DNA of 64,000 bases, from contig NZ_FUID01000082.1 of assembly GCF_900163635.1 (NCBI RefSeq), positions 1 through 64,000 of the forward strand, given 5' to 3'. Position 1 is the first letter of the stretch. Each line of letters begins with the position of its first letter. Made by a program: the position numbers and the translations under genes. Under the pieces are notes generated by a model. The model saw only the letters and a list, made by a program, of their open reading frames with translations. It made no database searches and was not told where the DNA came from. Below are positions 49,988 to 59,708 of this stretch, piece by piece. The stretch is from Leucobacter sp. 7(1) (lineage in GTDB: Bacteria; Actinomycetota; Actinomycetes; Actinomycetales; Microbacteriaceae).

Positions 49988-51148
49988 ATGCAGCAGAATT
50001 CTCGAGCCGGAGCCGCACTTGCGTTGGGTGTCTTTGGAATTATCACCACCGAAATCGGCGTCGTCGGGGCGCTCCCCGAACTCGCCGTGCGCGCGGAGGT
50101 GAGTGTCGCGCAGGCCGGTCTCCTCGTGGGGATCTTTGCGCTCGTTGTGGCGGTGAGTGGTCCGTTTGGGGTGCTGCTCGCATCGCGATTCGAACGCAAG
50201 TCGGTGCTGCTCGTCACGATGTGTGTGTTTGCGCTCTCGAACCTTGTGTACGCAGTGTCGGCGAGCTTCCCGGTACTTGTGGCCTTCCGGGTCATCCCTG
50301 CGGTGCTCCACCCCGTGTTCTTCGCCGTAGCGCTTGCGGCCGCCGCGGCGCTCGCGCCGCCCGGCCGAGAAACGGCGGCGACCGCGCGGGTGTTTGCTGG
50401 GGTGACTGTCGGCTTCGCGTTCGGGGTCCCCGCGATGGCGTTCCTCGCGAGTCAGTATTCGCTCACACTCGCCTTCGGCGCCGCGGCCGTGGTACATCTG
50501 CTGGCGTTGTGCGGGATCGCGGCGTGGGTGCCGCGGGCTCCGGCGGGGGAGCGCCTCAGCTACGGCCAGCAGCTGGGCATCCTGCGCCGCCCACAAGTGT
50601 GGCTTCAGGTCCTGCTCACCGTGCTCATCTTTGCGGCGATGTTCACCGGATACAGCTACTTCGCCGAGTTTCTCGGAGCCGTCAGCGGAATCTCGGCGGG
50701 GACGGTGAGTGGGCTGCTCATGGTGTTCGGCGTCGTCATGATCGGCGGCAACTTCATATTCGCCGCGCTGATCACACGGGGGCTCCGCGTGACGCTCTGG
50801 AGTTTTCTCCTGGGGTATGTGCTGCTCTACGTCGTGTTGTTTGCCGTCGCACCACACGCCTGGGCGGTCGGACTGCTTGTCGTCCCCTGGGGCCTCATCC
50901 ACTCCGGCGGGCTGATCCTCGGCCAAACGGTGATCGCCCGGGAATCCACTGCAGCACCCGTATTCGGGAACAGCCTGTTTGTGTCCGCATCAAACGTGGG
51001 CATCGCGCTCGGTTCGGCAGCGGGGGCCGCGCAGGTCGCCCTTCTGGGAACCCGCTCAATCATGCTCCTCGGGGCGACAATCGCGGTCGGCGCGATCGCG
51101 GTGTTCGCGGTGGGTCAGCTACGTCGTTCCGGTACTTCGCCCGGGTAG
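49988..51148 (+). CDS. MFS efflux transporter (DHA1/AraJ-like)
   Basis: The 386-residue protein has twelve membrane helices of the major facilitator superfamily. The N-terminal half has FGVLLASRFERKSVLLV (motif A region) and the fifth helix RVFAGVTVGFAFGVPAMAF (motif C region), which marks antiporters such as AraJ, YdhP and Cmr-type drug exporters. The substrate is unknown. It stands next to an ArsR-type regulator on the same strand. Its last 34 bases overlap the 3' end of the opposing cache-domain gene. Confidence 0.88.
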   Translation: MQQNSRAGAALALGVFGIITTEIGVVGALPELAVRAEVSVAQAGLLVGIFALVVAVSGPFGVLLASRFERKSVLLVTMCVFALSNLVYAVSASFPVLVAFRVIPAVLHPVFFAVALAAAAALAPPGRETAATARVFAGVTVGFAFGVPAMAFLASQYSLTLAFGAAAVVHLLALCGIAAWVPRAPAGERLSYGQQLGILRRPQVWLQVLLTVLIFAAMFTGYSYFAEFLGAVSGISAGTVSGLLMVFGVVMIGGNFIFAALITRGLRVTLWSFLLGYVLLYVVLFAVAPHAWAVGLLVVPWGLIHSGGLILGQTVIARESTAAPVFGNSLFVSASNVGIALGSAAGAAQVALLGTRSIMLLGATIAVGAIAVFAVGQLRRSGTSPG

Positions 51149-51837
51149 AGCAGCGTGAGCCCTGCCGAGGCGGGGCCGAGTGTGGCCCGCGCAAAGCCCG
51201 GATGCTCCGCGGGAACGTACTCGCCCGGGAGAAACCGTGACGAACTTCCCACAAGCACATTGCCGTGGCGGCCGACGATCGCGAGCGGTGCGCGGCTGCG
51301 CAGCAGCATAGGGAGGAGCGCCGCCTCGAGATCCGCGACCTGAATGTCGTTGCCCACAGCCCCGACGCGCACGCCATCGAGCACCGCTGGCACGGTCAGG
51401 GTGACTACGTAGGCCTCGACCCCGAGATAGTCGATGTAGGGGCCGACAAGCGCGGGGGCACCCTCGTGGAACGCGCGGATGAACCACTCGTGATGCTCGT
51501 AGTCGTAGTAGCGATCGCCGCCCGGCACGACACCAAATGAGTAGCGTGCGAAGCGGGTCTCGTCTTCCCGCACCCACCACTCGAGGTGTCCGTTTTCGGT
51601 GCCCAACGCGGTCCGCGCAAAGATCAGGCCGCACCCGTCGAGGACTGGATTCGCTTCGAGCATCCGCACCGCGGTTGTTTTCATGCGCCGGCGCGCAGAT
51701 TCGCTGAGTTCGAGGCGGCGATCCGGGCCGAGGTGCAACGCCGCGATGAGGTCGTCTGCGAGTTCTTCCAACTGGGTGAAGCGCTCGCCAAACCACGCGG
51801 TGAGCTCCGCGGTAATGTCTGCGATCGGCGCGGTCAC
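51115..51837 (-). CDS. Soluble cache-domain protein
   Basis: The 240-residue protein has a helical N-terminus (about 1-55) and a PAS-like cache domain (about 60-225): GCGLIFARTALG, HLEWWVRE, YDYEHHEWFIRAFHEGAPALVGPYIDYLGVEAYVVTLTVPA and GAVGNDIQVADLE. Cache domains usually sit outside the membrane on receptors; this one has no membrane helix or signal peptide and no output domain. It overlaps the GntR gene by four bases (ATGA), so the regulator and a ligand-sensing protein are produced together. I infer that it helps the regulator sense a small molecule. The 3' end runs 34 bases into the opposing MFS gene. Confidence 0.78.
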   Translation of the reverse strand: MTAPIADITAELTAWFGERFTQLEELADDLIAALHLGPDRRLELSESARRRMKTTAVRMLEANPVLDGCGLIFARTALGTENGHLEWWVREDETRFARYSFGVVPGGDRYYDYEHHEWFIRAFHEGAPALVGPYIDYLGVEAYVVTLTVPAVLDGVRVGAVGNDIQVADLEAALLPMLLRSRAPLAIVGRHGNVLVGSSSRFLPGEYVPAEHPGFARATLGPASAGLTLLYPGEVPERRS

Positions 51838-52610
51838 GCGGCGGCCCCCGTAGCGGTGTCAGGGCTTGTTCCGCTCCCGAGAGCGAACTTCCCCTCGATG
51901 ATCAGGCGCATGTTTTCGCGTACGTGAGCTACTGCGAGACGCTGCGCCTCGTCCGGCTGCCGTTGCTCAATCGCCATCACGATTGCGAGGTGCTCGGTGA
52001 ACGCGAGCTGGGTCGAGGCGCTGCAGATCTCCTCACACCAGAGGAACGGGGAGAGCTCCGATTGCAGACGCTGCTCCGCGGTCAGGAGTCGTTGCGAGTG
52101 GCTTTGCACCGCCACTTCAAAGTGGAAGCGGCTATCGGCGAGGGATCGCTCGTGTCCTGCACTCGCTTCCCGAGCCTCAAACGCGAACTCCGCGAGCCGC
52201 GTCCGCACCCCCGGAACCGCGCGCTCCGCGGCGAGGCGGGCCGCCATTCCGGAGACCGCGGCGTGCTCGTCAAAGAAGTCGCGCAGGGCGACAGTGCTGA
52301 TCCGGCGCAGCGCCTCCTGCAACGTGGCGGGGGTGGGGAACGGCGCCTGCACAACAAATGTTCCCCCGTTGCGGCCGCGTCGGGTTTCGACAACACCCTG
52401 CTCGCGCAGCGTGGCGAGTGCCTTGCGGAGGGTCGCCACGGCCACGCCAAACTGGCTGGCGAGCTCGGCCTCGGGCGGGAGGCGCTCACCGACACTGAGC
52501 ATGCCCAGCGAGATCGCGGTGGCGATTCGCTGGGCGATCCCGTCCCCGGGGACGCCCGACACCGCGTCAGTGCCGCGGGCGGACGATACCCCGATGAGCG
52601 GGTGCTGCAT
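51834..52610 (-). CDS. GntR-family regulator, FCD (FadR-like) type
   Basis: This 258-residue regulator has an N-terminal winged helix (about 23-90: GIAQRIATAISLGMLSVGERLPPEAELASQFGVA) and a helical FCD domain. The wing has RRGRNGGTFV. ATG 52610 lies only six bases after the kgd stop on the same strand, with no visible terminator between, so it may be read through from kgd. It overlaps the cache-domain gene by four bases. GntR-FCD regulators mostly respond to carboxylic or amino acids. Its targets may be the amine cluster on the left; this is position-based inference. Confidence 0.88.
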   Translation of the reverse strand: MQHPLIGVSSARGTDAVSGVPGDGIAQRIATAISLGMLSVGERLPPEAELASQFGVAVATLRKALATLREQGVVETRRGRNGGTFVVQAPFPTPATLQEALRRISTVALRDFFDEHAAVSGMAARLAAERAVPGVRTRLAEFAFEAREASAGHERSLADSRFHFEVAVQSHSQRLLTAEQRLQSELSPFLWCEEICSASTQLAFTEHLAIVMAIEQRQPDEAQRLAVAHVRENMRLIIEGKFALGSGTSPDTATGAAA

Positions 52611-52616
52611 ACCGGG

Positions 52617-55600
52617 TCAGGCCTTGGTGTCGAAGTGCAGCGCGCGCGAGATCAGGGTCTCCTGCTCGACTGCGTGTACCTTTGCCGAACCGGTGGACGG
52701 CGCAGCGGACGAGGCGCGGCTGACCACACTGATCCGGTCGTTCGCAAGGTGCTTCGACAGCTCCAGCGAGATAAACGGCCAGGCGCCCTGGTTCTCCGGT
52801 TCGTCCTGCACCCACACGAGCTCAGCGCCCTGGTACTGGGTGAGGACGCGCCCTACCTCGACGATGGGCAGCGGGTAGTACTGCTCGACGCGGACGAGCG
52901 CGATGCGCGGGTCCGGGTTCTTATCGAGCGCCACGCGCAGATCGTAGTAGATCTTGCCCGAGACGAGCAGTACGCGCTCAACCTGCGATTTCTCGCCAAC
53001 GTTCGGGTCGTCGAGTACCGGCTGGAAATGGCCCGTCGTGAAGTCTTCAACGCTCGAGGTTGCCCCGCGCAGGCGCAACATCGACTTCGGCGTGAACACG
53101 ATGAGCGGCTTCCGCGGCCGCGCGTAGGCCTGGCGACGCAGCAGGTGGAAGTAGTTGGCCGGGGTCGACGGGCGGGCAACGGTCATGTTGTCCTCGGCAC
53201 AGAGCTGCAGGTACCGCTCAATGCGTGCTGAGGAGTGATCCGGTCCCTGGCCCTCGTAGCCGTGGGGGAGCAGCATCACGACGGAGGAGCGCTGACCCCA
53301 CTTCTGCTCGGCGGCGGCGACGTACTCGTCGATGACGGCCTGCGCCGTGTTTGCGAAATCACCGAACTGTGCCTCCCACAGTACGAGGGCGTCCTCGCGC
53401 TGCAGCGAATATCCGTACTCGTAGGCGAGCGCGGCGTACTCCGAGAGGAAGGAATCGTAGATCCAGAACCGAGCCTGCTCCTCGGAGAGGTTCAGCAGCG
53501 GGATCCACTCTTGCCCGTTCGCGCGATCGTGGAATACCGCGTGGCGTTGCGCGAAGGTACCGCGACGGGCGTCCTGCCCCGCGAAGCGCACCGCGGTGCC
53601 CTCCATGAGCAGGGAGCCGAGGGCGAGCAGTTCGCCGAAGCCCCAGTCGATTCCGCCGCTCCGGCTCATCTCCGCGCGCTTGTTCAGGAGCTGCTGCAGC
53701 TTCTGATGCACGGTAAACCCTGCGGGCTTGTTTGCGTGCGCGTCGCCGATGCGCTCGATGACGCTGCGATCGACCGCGGTCTCCAGAGGTGCGGGGCCGG
53801 GGCCGCCCACCTCGGTGACCTCGCCGATTCCGCTCTGGTCGATGATCGGGATAGCCCCGGTCTGCGCTGCGTGAGTCTCCTGGAATGCGAGCTCGAGCCG
53901 GGACTGGAAGTCCTGCTTGGCCTTCTCGTACTCTTCTTCGGTGATGTCGCCACGGCCGACAAGCGCGCTTGTGTACAGGCGACGGGTGGACCGTTTTGCT
54001 TCAATCAGATCGGTCATCAGCGGCTGCGTCATCGAGGGGTCGTCGCCCTCGTTGTGCCCGCGGCGGCGGTAGCAGATGAGGTCGATGACGACGTCGATGT
54101 GGAAGCGCTGGCGGAACTCGTACGCGAGCTTTGCGACGCGCACCACAGACTCGGGGTCGTCACCGTTCACGTGGAAGATCGGCGACTGGACAACCTTGCC
54201 CACGTCCGACGAGTACACCGCGGAGCGGGAATCGAGGGGGAGCGTGGTGAAGCCCACCTGGTTATTGATGATGATGTGGATCGTCCCGCCCGTGCGGTAG
54301 CCACGCAGTTGCGACATCTGCATCGTCTCGTAGACGACACCCTGGCCAGCCATCGCAGCGTCGCCGTGGACGAGGATCGGGAGCGTGGTGAAGGAGCCGA
54401 TCGGCTTCAGATCCTGTTTCGCACGCACAATGCCCTCGAGCACGCCGTTGACGGTCTCAAGATGCGACGGATTCGCGGCAAGGTGGATCGGCACCTGGGT
54501 GCCGTTCGGTGCCGTGAACACGCCGGTGGTGCCGAGGTGATACTTCACATCGCCGGAGCCCGCCTTCGAGGACTGTGCGCCCTCGAATTCCCGGAAGATC
54601 TGACCGTAGGTCTTGCCCGCGATGTTCGAGAGTACGTTGAGCCGGCCGCGGTGTGCCATGCCGATGTCGACGCTGTCGACTCCGTCCTCTGCGGCGTCGA
54701 CGAGCATGGCGTCGAGCAGCGGGATGACCGATTCGCCGCCCTCCAAGCTGAAGCGCTTCTGGCCCACATATTTGGTCTGCAGGAAGGTTTCAAAGGCCTC
54801 GGCCTCGTTCAGCTTCTCGAGGATCCGCATCTGCTCGTCGCGGCTCGGCTTTGCGTAGTTCACTTCGAGCTGCTCGCGCAGCCAGAGCCGCTGCGCGGGA
54901 TCCTGGATGTGCATGTACTCGATGCCGATCTTGCGGCAGTACGAATCACGCAGCACACCGAGGATGTCGCGCAGCTTCATCGTGCGCTGACCGCCGATGC
55001 CGCCCGTGACGAACTCGCGGTCCAAGTCCCAGAACGTGAGCCCGTGAGACTCGATCTCCAGGTCCGGGTGCGTGCGCTGCACATACTCGAGCGGATCCGT
55101 ATCAGCCATGAGGTGACCGCGGACGCGGAACGAGTTGATGAGCTCCTGAACGCGGGCTTCTTTATCAATCGCGCCCGAGATATCGACGTGGATGTCGGAG
55201 GCCCACTGCACCGGCTTGTACGGGATGCGCAGCGCGGCGAAGATGTCCTCGTAGAAATCGTGGCCGCCGGTCAGGCGCTCGTGGACGAGCTTCAGGAATT
55301 CGCCGGATCCGGCACCCTGGATCACGCGGTGATCGTAGGTGGAGGTGAGCGTGATCGTCTTGGAGATTCCGAGGCGGGTCAGAATGTCCTCGGACGCCCC
55401 CTGGAACTCCGCGGGGTACTCAAGTGCGCCGGCGCCGATGATGCAGCCCTGGCCCTGCATGAGGCGCGGAACGGAGTGCACCGTGCCAATACCGCCGGGG
55501 TTGGTGAGCGACACCGTGCCGCCCTGGAAGTCGCCGGCCGCGAGCTTGCCGCCGCGGGCGCGCTTCACGAGGTCCTCGTACGCGGTGAGGTACTCGTTGA

Positions 55601-56330
55601 AGTCGAGCGTCTCGGCGCGCTTGATCGCTGGAACCATGAGCGAGCGCGTGCCATCCGGTTTCGGGAGGTCGATTGCGATGCCGAGGCCGACGTGCGCCGG
55701 CACCAGGATCGAGGGCTTCCCGTCGACCTCGGTATACGCGACGTTCTGGCTCGGGAAATCCTTGAGCGTCTGAATCAACGCCCAACCGATGAGGTGGGTG
55801 AAGGAGATCTTGCCACCGCGGCTGCGGCGCAGGTGGTTATTGATGACAATGCGGTTGTCGATCAGCAGCTTCGCCGGGATCGTGCGGACGCTCGTCGCGG
55901 TGGGAACCGTGAGGCTCTGGTCCATGTTCTTGGACAGCGTGCGTGCCATGCCCTTGAGCGGGGTTACGACGTCCTCTGTGACATCGGGATCTTCCGCGGT
56001 TGCCGCGGCGGGCGCGGCGCGCGGTGCGTCGGCCGGAATCGGGGTCGTGCGCGGCGCCGTGTTTGTGGTGCGCGCGGGCTGAGCGGGGGAGGTAATCGGC
56101 GTCGTCACCGGCCCTGTGGCAGTCGCGGGCGGCACCGCTGCCGCCCCGGTCGGTGCACCTGCGCTCGTCTGGGCGGTCTTCCCGTACCGCTCCAGCACCG
56201 GCCACCACGATTGGTCGACCGAGTTCTTGTCAATCTGGAATTGTTTCCACAATTCATCGACGAGCCAAGCATTTGCGCCAAAGTCTTCTGCGGGACCAAC
56301 CTGATCGGTGGTCTCCGTGCGCTCTGCCAA
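52617..56330 (-). CDS. kgd: Multifunctional 2-oxoglutarate decarboxylase/dehydrogenase E1-E2 (Kgd type)
   Basis: This 1237-residue actinobacterial enzyme joins a short N-terminal E1 segment (FGANAWLVDELWKQFQIDKNSVD), a Pro/Ala/Thr linker (about 55-115), a succinyltransferase domain without lipoyl domain (catalytic His334 in DHRVIQG) and a full thiamine-diphosphate E1 domain (GMAHRGRLNVL; GGDPESVVRV-type metal site NGDDPESV; HGYEGQGPDHSSAR). It converts 2-oxoglutarate to succinyl-CoA with E3 and lipoyl-E2 partners, or to succinic semialdehyde. Length and domains are complete. No conventional start lies near; TTG at 56330 with AGAGGA upstream gives MAERTETTDQ and is preferred over a remote ATG at 56441. 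It completes the link to sucCD. Confidence 0.95.
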   Translation of the reverse strand: MAERTETTDQVGPAEDFGANAWLVDELWKQFQIDKNSVDQSWWPVLERYGKTAQTSAGAPTGAAAVPPATATGPVTTPITSPAQPARTTNTAPRTTPIPADAPRAAPAAATAEDPDVTEDVVTPLKGMARTLSKNMDQSLTVPTATSVRTIPAKLLIDNRIVINNHLRRSRGGKISFTHLIGWALIQTLKDFPSQNVAYTEVDGKPSILVPAHVGLGIAIDLPKPDGTRSLMVPAIKRAETLDFNEYLTAYEDLVKRARGGKLAAGDFQGGTVSLTNPGGIGTVHSVPRLMQGQGCIIGAGALEYPAEFQGASEDILTRLGISKTITLTSTYDHRVIQGAGSGEFLKLVHERLTGGHDFYEDIFAALRIPYKPVQWASDIHVDISGAIDKEARVQELINSFRVRGHLMADTDPLEYVQRTHPDLEIESHGLTFWDLDREFVTGGIGGQRTMKLRDILGVLRDSYCRKIGIEYMHIQDPAQRLWLREQLEVNYAKPSRDEQMRILEKLNEAEAFETFLQTKYVGQKRFSLEGGESVIPLLDAMLVDAAEDGVDSVDIGMAHRGRLNVLSNIAGKTYGQIFREFEGAQSSKAGSGDVKYHLGTTGVFTAPNGTQVPIHLAANPSHLETVNGVLEGIVRAKQDLKPIGSFTTLPILVHGDAAMAGQGVVYETMQMSQLRGYRTGGTIHIIINNQVGFTTLPLDSRSAVYSSDVGKVVQSPIFHVNGDDPESVVRVAKLAYEFRQRFHIDVVIDLICYRRRGHNEGDDPSMTQPLMTDLIEAKRSTRRLYTSALVGRGDITEEEYEKAKQDFQSRLELAFQETHAAQTGAIPIIDQSGIGEVTEVGGPGPAPLETAVDRSVIERIGDAHANKPAGFTVHQKLQQLLNKRAEMSRSGGIDWGFGELLALGSLLMEGTAVRFAGQDARRGTFAQRHAVFHDRANGQEWIPLLNLSEEQARFWIYDSFLSEYAALAYEYGYSLQREDALVLWEAQFGDFANTAQAVIDEYVAAAEQKWGQRSSVVMLLPHGYEGQGPDHSSARIERYLQLCAEDNMTVARPSTPANYFHLLRRQAYARPRKPLIVFTPKSMLRLRGATSSVEDFTTGHFQPVLDDPNVGEKSQVERVLLVSGKIYYDLRVALDKNPDPRIALVRVEQYYPLPIVEVGRVLTQYQGAELVWVQDEPENQGAWPFISLELSKHLANDRISVVSRASSAAPSTGSAKVHAVEQETLISRALHFDTKA

Positions 56331-56574
56331 AGCGGGTTCCTCTCGGTCGTGCCACTTGCGCGGCAAGTTTCGGTGATCGGGGTGCAGCACCGTAGCCGTA
56401 CCATGATCAACCCTACGCCTTTCTGCGGGAACTCGCGGCATAGCTCCGGCTCGGATTCTCAGTCCGCGGTGATAAAGTGGCCCTCACTATGGATTCTGAC
56501 TCTCGAAGACCCTCAGACCCTCCGAGTAGGTGCCGCGCTTCGGCGCGGCAACCTGCACCGCTCAGGAGCCGCTG

Positions 56575-57909
56575 GTGAACGACTGGATACTGCTGCTGAT
56601 CGGACTGATCCTCACTGTCGGAACAGGCATCTTTGTTGCGGCGGAGTTTTCGCTCGTTGCGCTCGACAGGCAGGAGCTTGAGCGTCGACGCGACGCGGGG
56701 GAGCGGGGCCTGGACCGTGTGATCCGGGCGCTGTCGATCACCTCGACGCACCTCTCGAGTGCGCAGCTCGGGATCACGCTGACGACCTTGCTCGCCGGCT
56801 ACACCCTGGAGCCGTCGATCAGCGCGTTTCTCGACGCGCCGCTCGGAGCGTTGGGGGTGCCCGAAGACCTGCGACGCACGATTAGTGCGCCCATTGCCAT
56901 CGCGCTCGCCACTGTCTTTTCAATGATCGTCGGCGAGCTTGTGCCGAAAAACTTCGCGCTTGCCCGCCCGTTGCAGACGGCAAAGCTCGTGATGCCCGCC
57001 CAGGGAGCGTTCACCGCAACGTTCAAGCCGGCGATTCTGGTGCTGAACGGCAGCGCGAACGGCATGTTGCGGAGCATCGGTATCGAGCCCAAAGAAGAAC
57101 TGTCGGGTGCCCGATCCGCCGAGGAGCTTTCCTCACTTGTGCGACACTCCGCGAGCGCGGGGCTCCTGGAAGCTGACACGGCTACTCTGCTGGATCGCAC
57201 GCTGCGGTTCTCCGAGCTGACAGCCGCCGACGTGATGACCCCAAGACTGCGGATCGAGAGCGTGCAGCGCCTCGAATCCGCCCAGGATGTGCTCGAGCTC
57301 TCGGGCCGTTCCGGGTTCTCACGCTTCCCCGTGATCGACGATGACCGGGACGACATTGTGGGCGTGGTGCACGTCAAGCACGCGGTCGCGGTGCCTCGTG
57401 CCAAACGCCGCGACGTGCCCGCGGCCGCCCTCGCCGAGGACGTGGTACGCGTCCCCGAAACGATGCGCTTGGACCAGCTGCTTGGGGCACTGCGCTCCAG
57501 TGGTTTCCAACTCGCGATCGTGGTCGATGAGTACGGCGGTACCGCCGGAATTGTCACGCTCGAAGACCTCGTCGAGGAGATCGTCGGTGAGGTCGCGGAC
57601 GAGCACGACCGCGCCGCGGCCGGCGTCGTGGGCACGGCGGAAGAGATGACTTTCCCTGCAGACCTGCGCCCCGACGAGGTGCAGGAACAAACCGGGGTCA
57701 CGATCCCCGAGGACGACGACTACGACACAGTCGCTGGCTTCGTGCTGCGTGAGCTCGAACGCATTCCCGAGGTGGGAGACGAGGTCACGCTCGCCGACGG
57801 TGGCGTGCTGCGCGTTGAACGTATGGACGGTCGCCGGATCGCGCGTCTGCGCTACACCGGGGTGCCGCTCCCGAGCGAACTCGACGACGAGGAGGAGGGC
57901 CCCCGATGA
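56575..57909 (+). CDS. CNNM/CorC-type membrane protein (first of pair)
   Basis: This 444-residue hemolysin-C family protein has a DUF21 membrane domain with three or four helices (to about residue 190; FVAAEFSLVALDR, VGELVPKNFALA), a CBS-pair (about 205-330) and a C-terminal CorC_HlyC domain. Homologues affect magnesium and cobalt homeostasis; a transport role is likely but the ion is unknown. GTG 56575 is chosen because AGGAG (56564-56568) is six bases upstream; an ATG at 56530 is in frame but lacks one. The stop overlaps the second copy (ATGA). It diverges from kgd. Confidence 0.88.
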   Translation: MNDWILLLIGLILTVGTGIFVAAEFSLVALDRQELERRRDAGERGLDRVIRALSITSTHLSSAQLGITLTTLLAGYTLEPSISAFLDAPLGALGVPEDLRRTISAPIAIALATVFSMIVGELVPKNFALARPLQTAKLVMPAQGAFTATFKPAILVLNGSANGMLRSIGIEPKEELSGARSAEELSSLVRHSASAGLLEADTATLLDRTLRFSELTAADVMTPRLRIESVQRLESAQDVLELSGRSGFSRFPVIDDDRDDIVGVVHVKHAVAVPRAKRRDVPAAALAEDVVRVPETMRLDQLLGALRSSGFQLAIVVDEYGGTAGIVTLEDLVEEIVGEVADEHDRAAAGVVGTAEEMTFPADLRPDEVQEQTGVTIPEDDDYDTVAGFVLRELERIPEVGDEVTLADGGVLRVERMDGRRIARLRYTGVPLPSELDDEEEGPR

Positions 57910-58955
57910 GTGACTGGATGGGAATCGTCTGGCTTGTTGTCTTGCTGATCGCCAACGCCTTTTTTGTCGGTGCCGAGTTTGCCGTAATCTCGGCGCGGCG
58001 CTCCCAGATCGAGCCGCGTGCTGAGGCCGGGTCCAAACGGGCGAAGACGGCGCTGTACGCGATGGAACACGCGACACTGATGCTGGCAACAAGCCAGCTT
58101 GGCATCACCGTGTGTTCGCTGCTGATCCTGAACGTGTCCGAGCCGTCGATCCACCACCTGCTCGAGGGCCCGCTTGCCTGGACGGGACTGTCCGCTCAGG
58201 CAGTGAGCGTCACGGCGTTTGTGCTGACCCTGCTGATGGTGACGTACCTGCACGTTGTGTTCGGTGAGATGATCCCGAAGAACGCGGCCTTCTCGATCCC
58301 GGATCAGGCCGTGCTGTTGCTGGCGCCCCCGCTCGTCGCGGTGTCACGCGTGCTCAAGCACGTCATTGCCGCGCTGAACGCGATGGCAAACGGGGTGCTG
58401 CGCTTGTTTGGTGTTGAACCGAAGTCGGAGACGAACAGCACCTACACCCTCGAAGAAGTGGCGAGTATCGTGAGCCACTCCACACGCGAGGGTGTTCTCG
58501 AGGACCGGAGCGGCGCGCTGACCGCGGCGTTTGAGTTCACCACCAAGCGCGCCGCCGACCTGCTTGTGCCCGCTGATCGCCTGGTGATCCTGCCGGCGGG
58601 GTCCACGCCCGAGGATGTGGAGGCCGCGGTTGCGAAGCACGGCTTCTCCCGATACCCAATCGCATCCGAGGACGGCAGTCTGACCGGCTACGTCCACATC
58701 AAGGATCTTGTGCGCCTGTCCGAGGAACGCATTGCCGAGCCGATTCCGCCGAAGCGGATTCGCGACATGGTGTCGTTCCCCGCGACGGCCGAGCTTGAGG
58801 ATGTGCTCGCGGGGATGCAGGCCCGGGGGATTCACTTGGCTCGGATCCTGGATGCCGAGGGCACTGAGCTCGGGGTCGTGTTCCTTGAGGACGTGATCGA
58901 GGAACTTGTCGGTGAGGTGCACGACGCCACCCGTCGCCAGCGCTACGCCTCGTAG
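57906..58955 (+). CDS. CNNM/CorC-type membrane protein (second of pair)
   Basis: This 349-residue paralogue has the DUF21 membrane domain (NAFFVGAEFAVISARRSQ, VVFGEMIPKNAAFS) and a CBS-pair (about 200-330), but it lacks the C-terminal CorC_HlyC domain of its neighbour. ATG 57906 overlaps the upstream stop, so the two are translationally coupled and may form a heteromeric complex. A two-gene arrangement of full-length and shortened copies is common in actinobacteria. A hairpin follows at 58976-59010. Confidence 0.88.
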   Translation: MSDWMGIVWLVVLLIANAFFVGAEFAVISARRSQIEPRAEAGSKRAKTALYAMEHATLMLATSQLGITVCSLLILNVSEPSIHHLLEGPLAWTGLSAQAVSVTAFVLTLLMVTYLHVVFGEMIPKNAAFSIPDQAVLLLAPPLVAVSRVLKHVIAALNAMANGVLRLFGVEPKSETNSTYTLEEVASIVSHSTREGVLEDRSGALTAAFEFTTKRAADLLVPADRLVILPAGSTPEDVEAAVAKHGFSRYPIASEDGSLTGYVHIKDLVRLSEERIAEPIPPKRIRDMVSFPATAELEDVLAGMQARGIHLARILDAEGTELGVVFLEDVIEELVGEVHDATRRQRYAS

Positions 58956-58975
58956 CTCCGCTCGCGCCTCAGCTG

Positions 58976-59010
58976 CGGCCCGCTCCATCACCCGGTGATG
59001 CGGCGGGCCG
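58976..59010. terminator. Terminator between convergent genes
   Basis: Bases 58976-58992 pair with 58994-59010 over 15 of 17 positions; the centre ACCCGGT will open to a loop. It lies between the CNNM operon and the opposing lipoprotein gene. Confidence 0.65.
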
Positions 59011-59015
59011 TTCTG

Positions 59016-59624
59016 CTACTGCTGAGCGTCAAGGACGAGGTGCGCGGACAACTGATCAAGCGGGATGCTGCGCCCCACGAGGAAGGGGTTGTCCGGGACC
59101 GCGAATTGCACGTCGAACTCGACGGACTCCTGCGTCAGCACCGTGGGGGTGAGCTGCACGCTGATGTCATGCCGCAGCATGCCGTCCACGGAGACCGTGC
59201 CGATCGCGCGGACCGTGCGCTTCGAACTGCCTTCTCGGCGTAGCACGGCCGGCTCGGTGAGTTCAAAGACGGCCTCGGGGTAGCTCCCGAAGTGCAGCCC
59301 GATGTGCGCCTCGGTAATCACGCCGTCTTTCAGGACCAGTGAACCCGCAGACTCGACCTGATGGTCGAGCGCGCGTCCTAACGCGCCGCTCACGGGGGCG
59401 ACGACACTCGTCTCGGCAACCTCGTATACGCGCGCCGTGGGTATGGCGAGAATGTCGGCGTCGGCTGAGGCGTGCAGCTGGGCGGCATACACCTCAGTGT
59501 CCGCGATGGGGGAGCACGCGGTGAGCAGCATGGGAAGCGTGACGGTGACCGCAGCGGCGAACCCTACGGTACGCACTGAACGGCTCCCACGAATCATCGA
59601 ACCAGACCCGACAGGTACAGGCAC
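59016..59624 (-). CDS. Putative lipoprotein (YceI-like beta-barrel)
   Basis: The 202-residue precursor has a signal peptide with lipobox LTAC (Cys37 from this start). The mature part is rich in alternating strands: VLKDGVITEAHIGLHFGSYPEAVFELTEPAVLR, GTVSVDGMLRHDISVQLTP, SVEFDVQFAVPDN. The GTVSVDGMLRHD segment resembles the core of YceI lipocalin-like proteins, but identification is weak. GTG 59624 has GGAGGAGG eight bases upstream; ATG 59597 is in frame and also keeps the signal peptide, but lacks such a site. Function is unknown. Confidence 0.65.
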   Translation of the reverse strand: MPVPVGSGSMIRGSRSVRTVGFAAAVTVTLPMLLTACSPIADTEVYAAQLHASADADILAIPTARVYEVAETSVVAPVSGALGRALDHQVESAGSLVLKDGVITEAHIGLHFGSYPEAVFELTEPAVLRREGSSKRTVRAIGTVSVDGMLRHDISVQLTPTVLTQESVEFDVQFAVPDNPFLVGRSIPLDQLSAHLVLDAQQ

Positions 59625-59708
59625 AGCCGCAACCTCCTCCCCAATGGACGAACTCAGCCGAGCATACGCGGGGAAAGTGGGAGCCTCCCGAAAGCTTCCT
59701 GTTCGTTT

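Noticed and set aside
53235-56681. Long plus-strand reading frame of more than 1100 codons opposite kgd
   Set aside because: It is antisense to a complete, well-conserved Kgd enzyme. Its translation is rich in His, Arg, Asp and Val with no domain, and long antisense frames are expected in GC-rich coding DNA.
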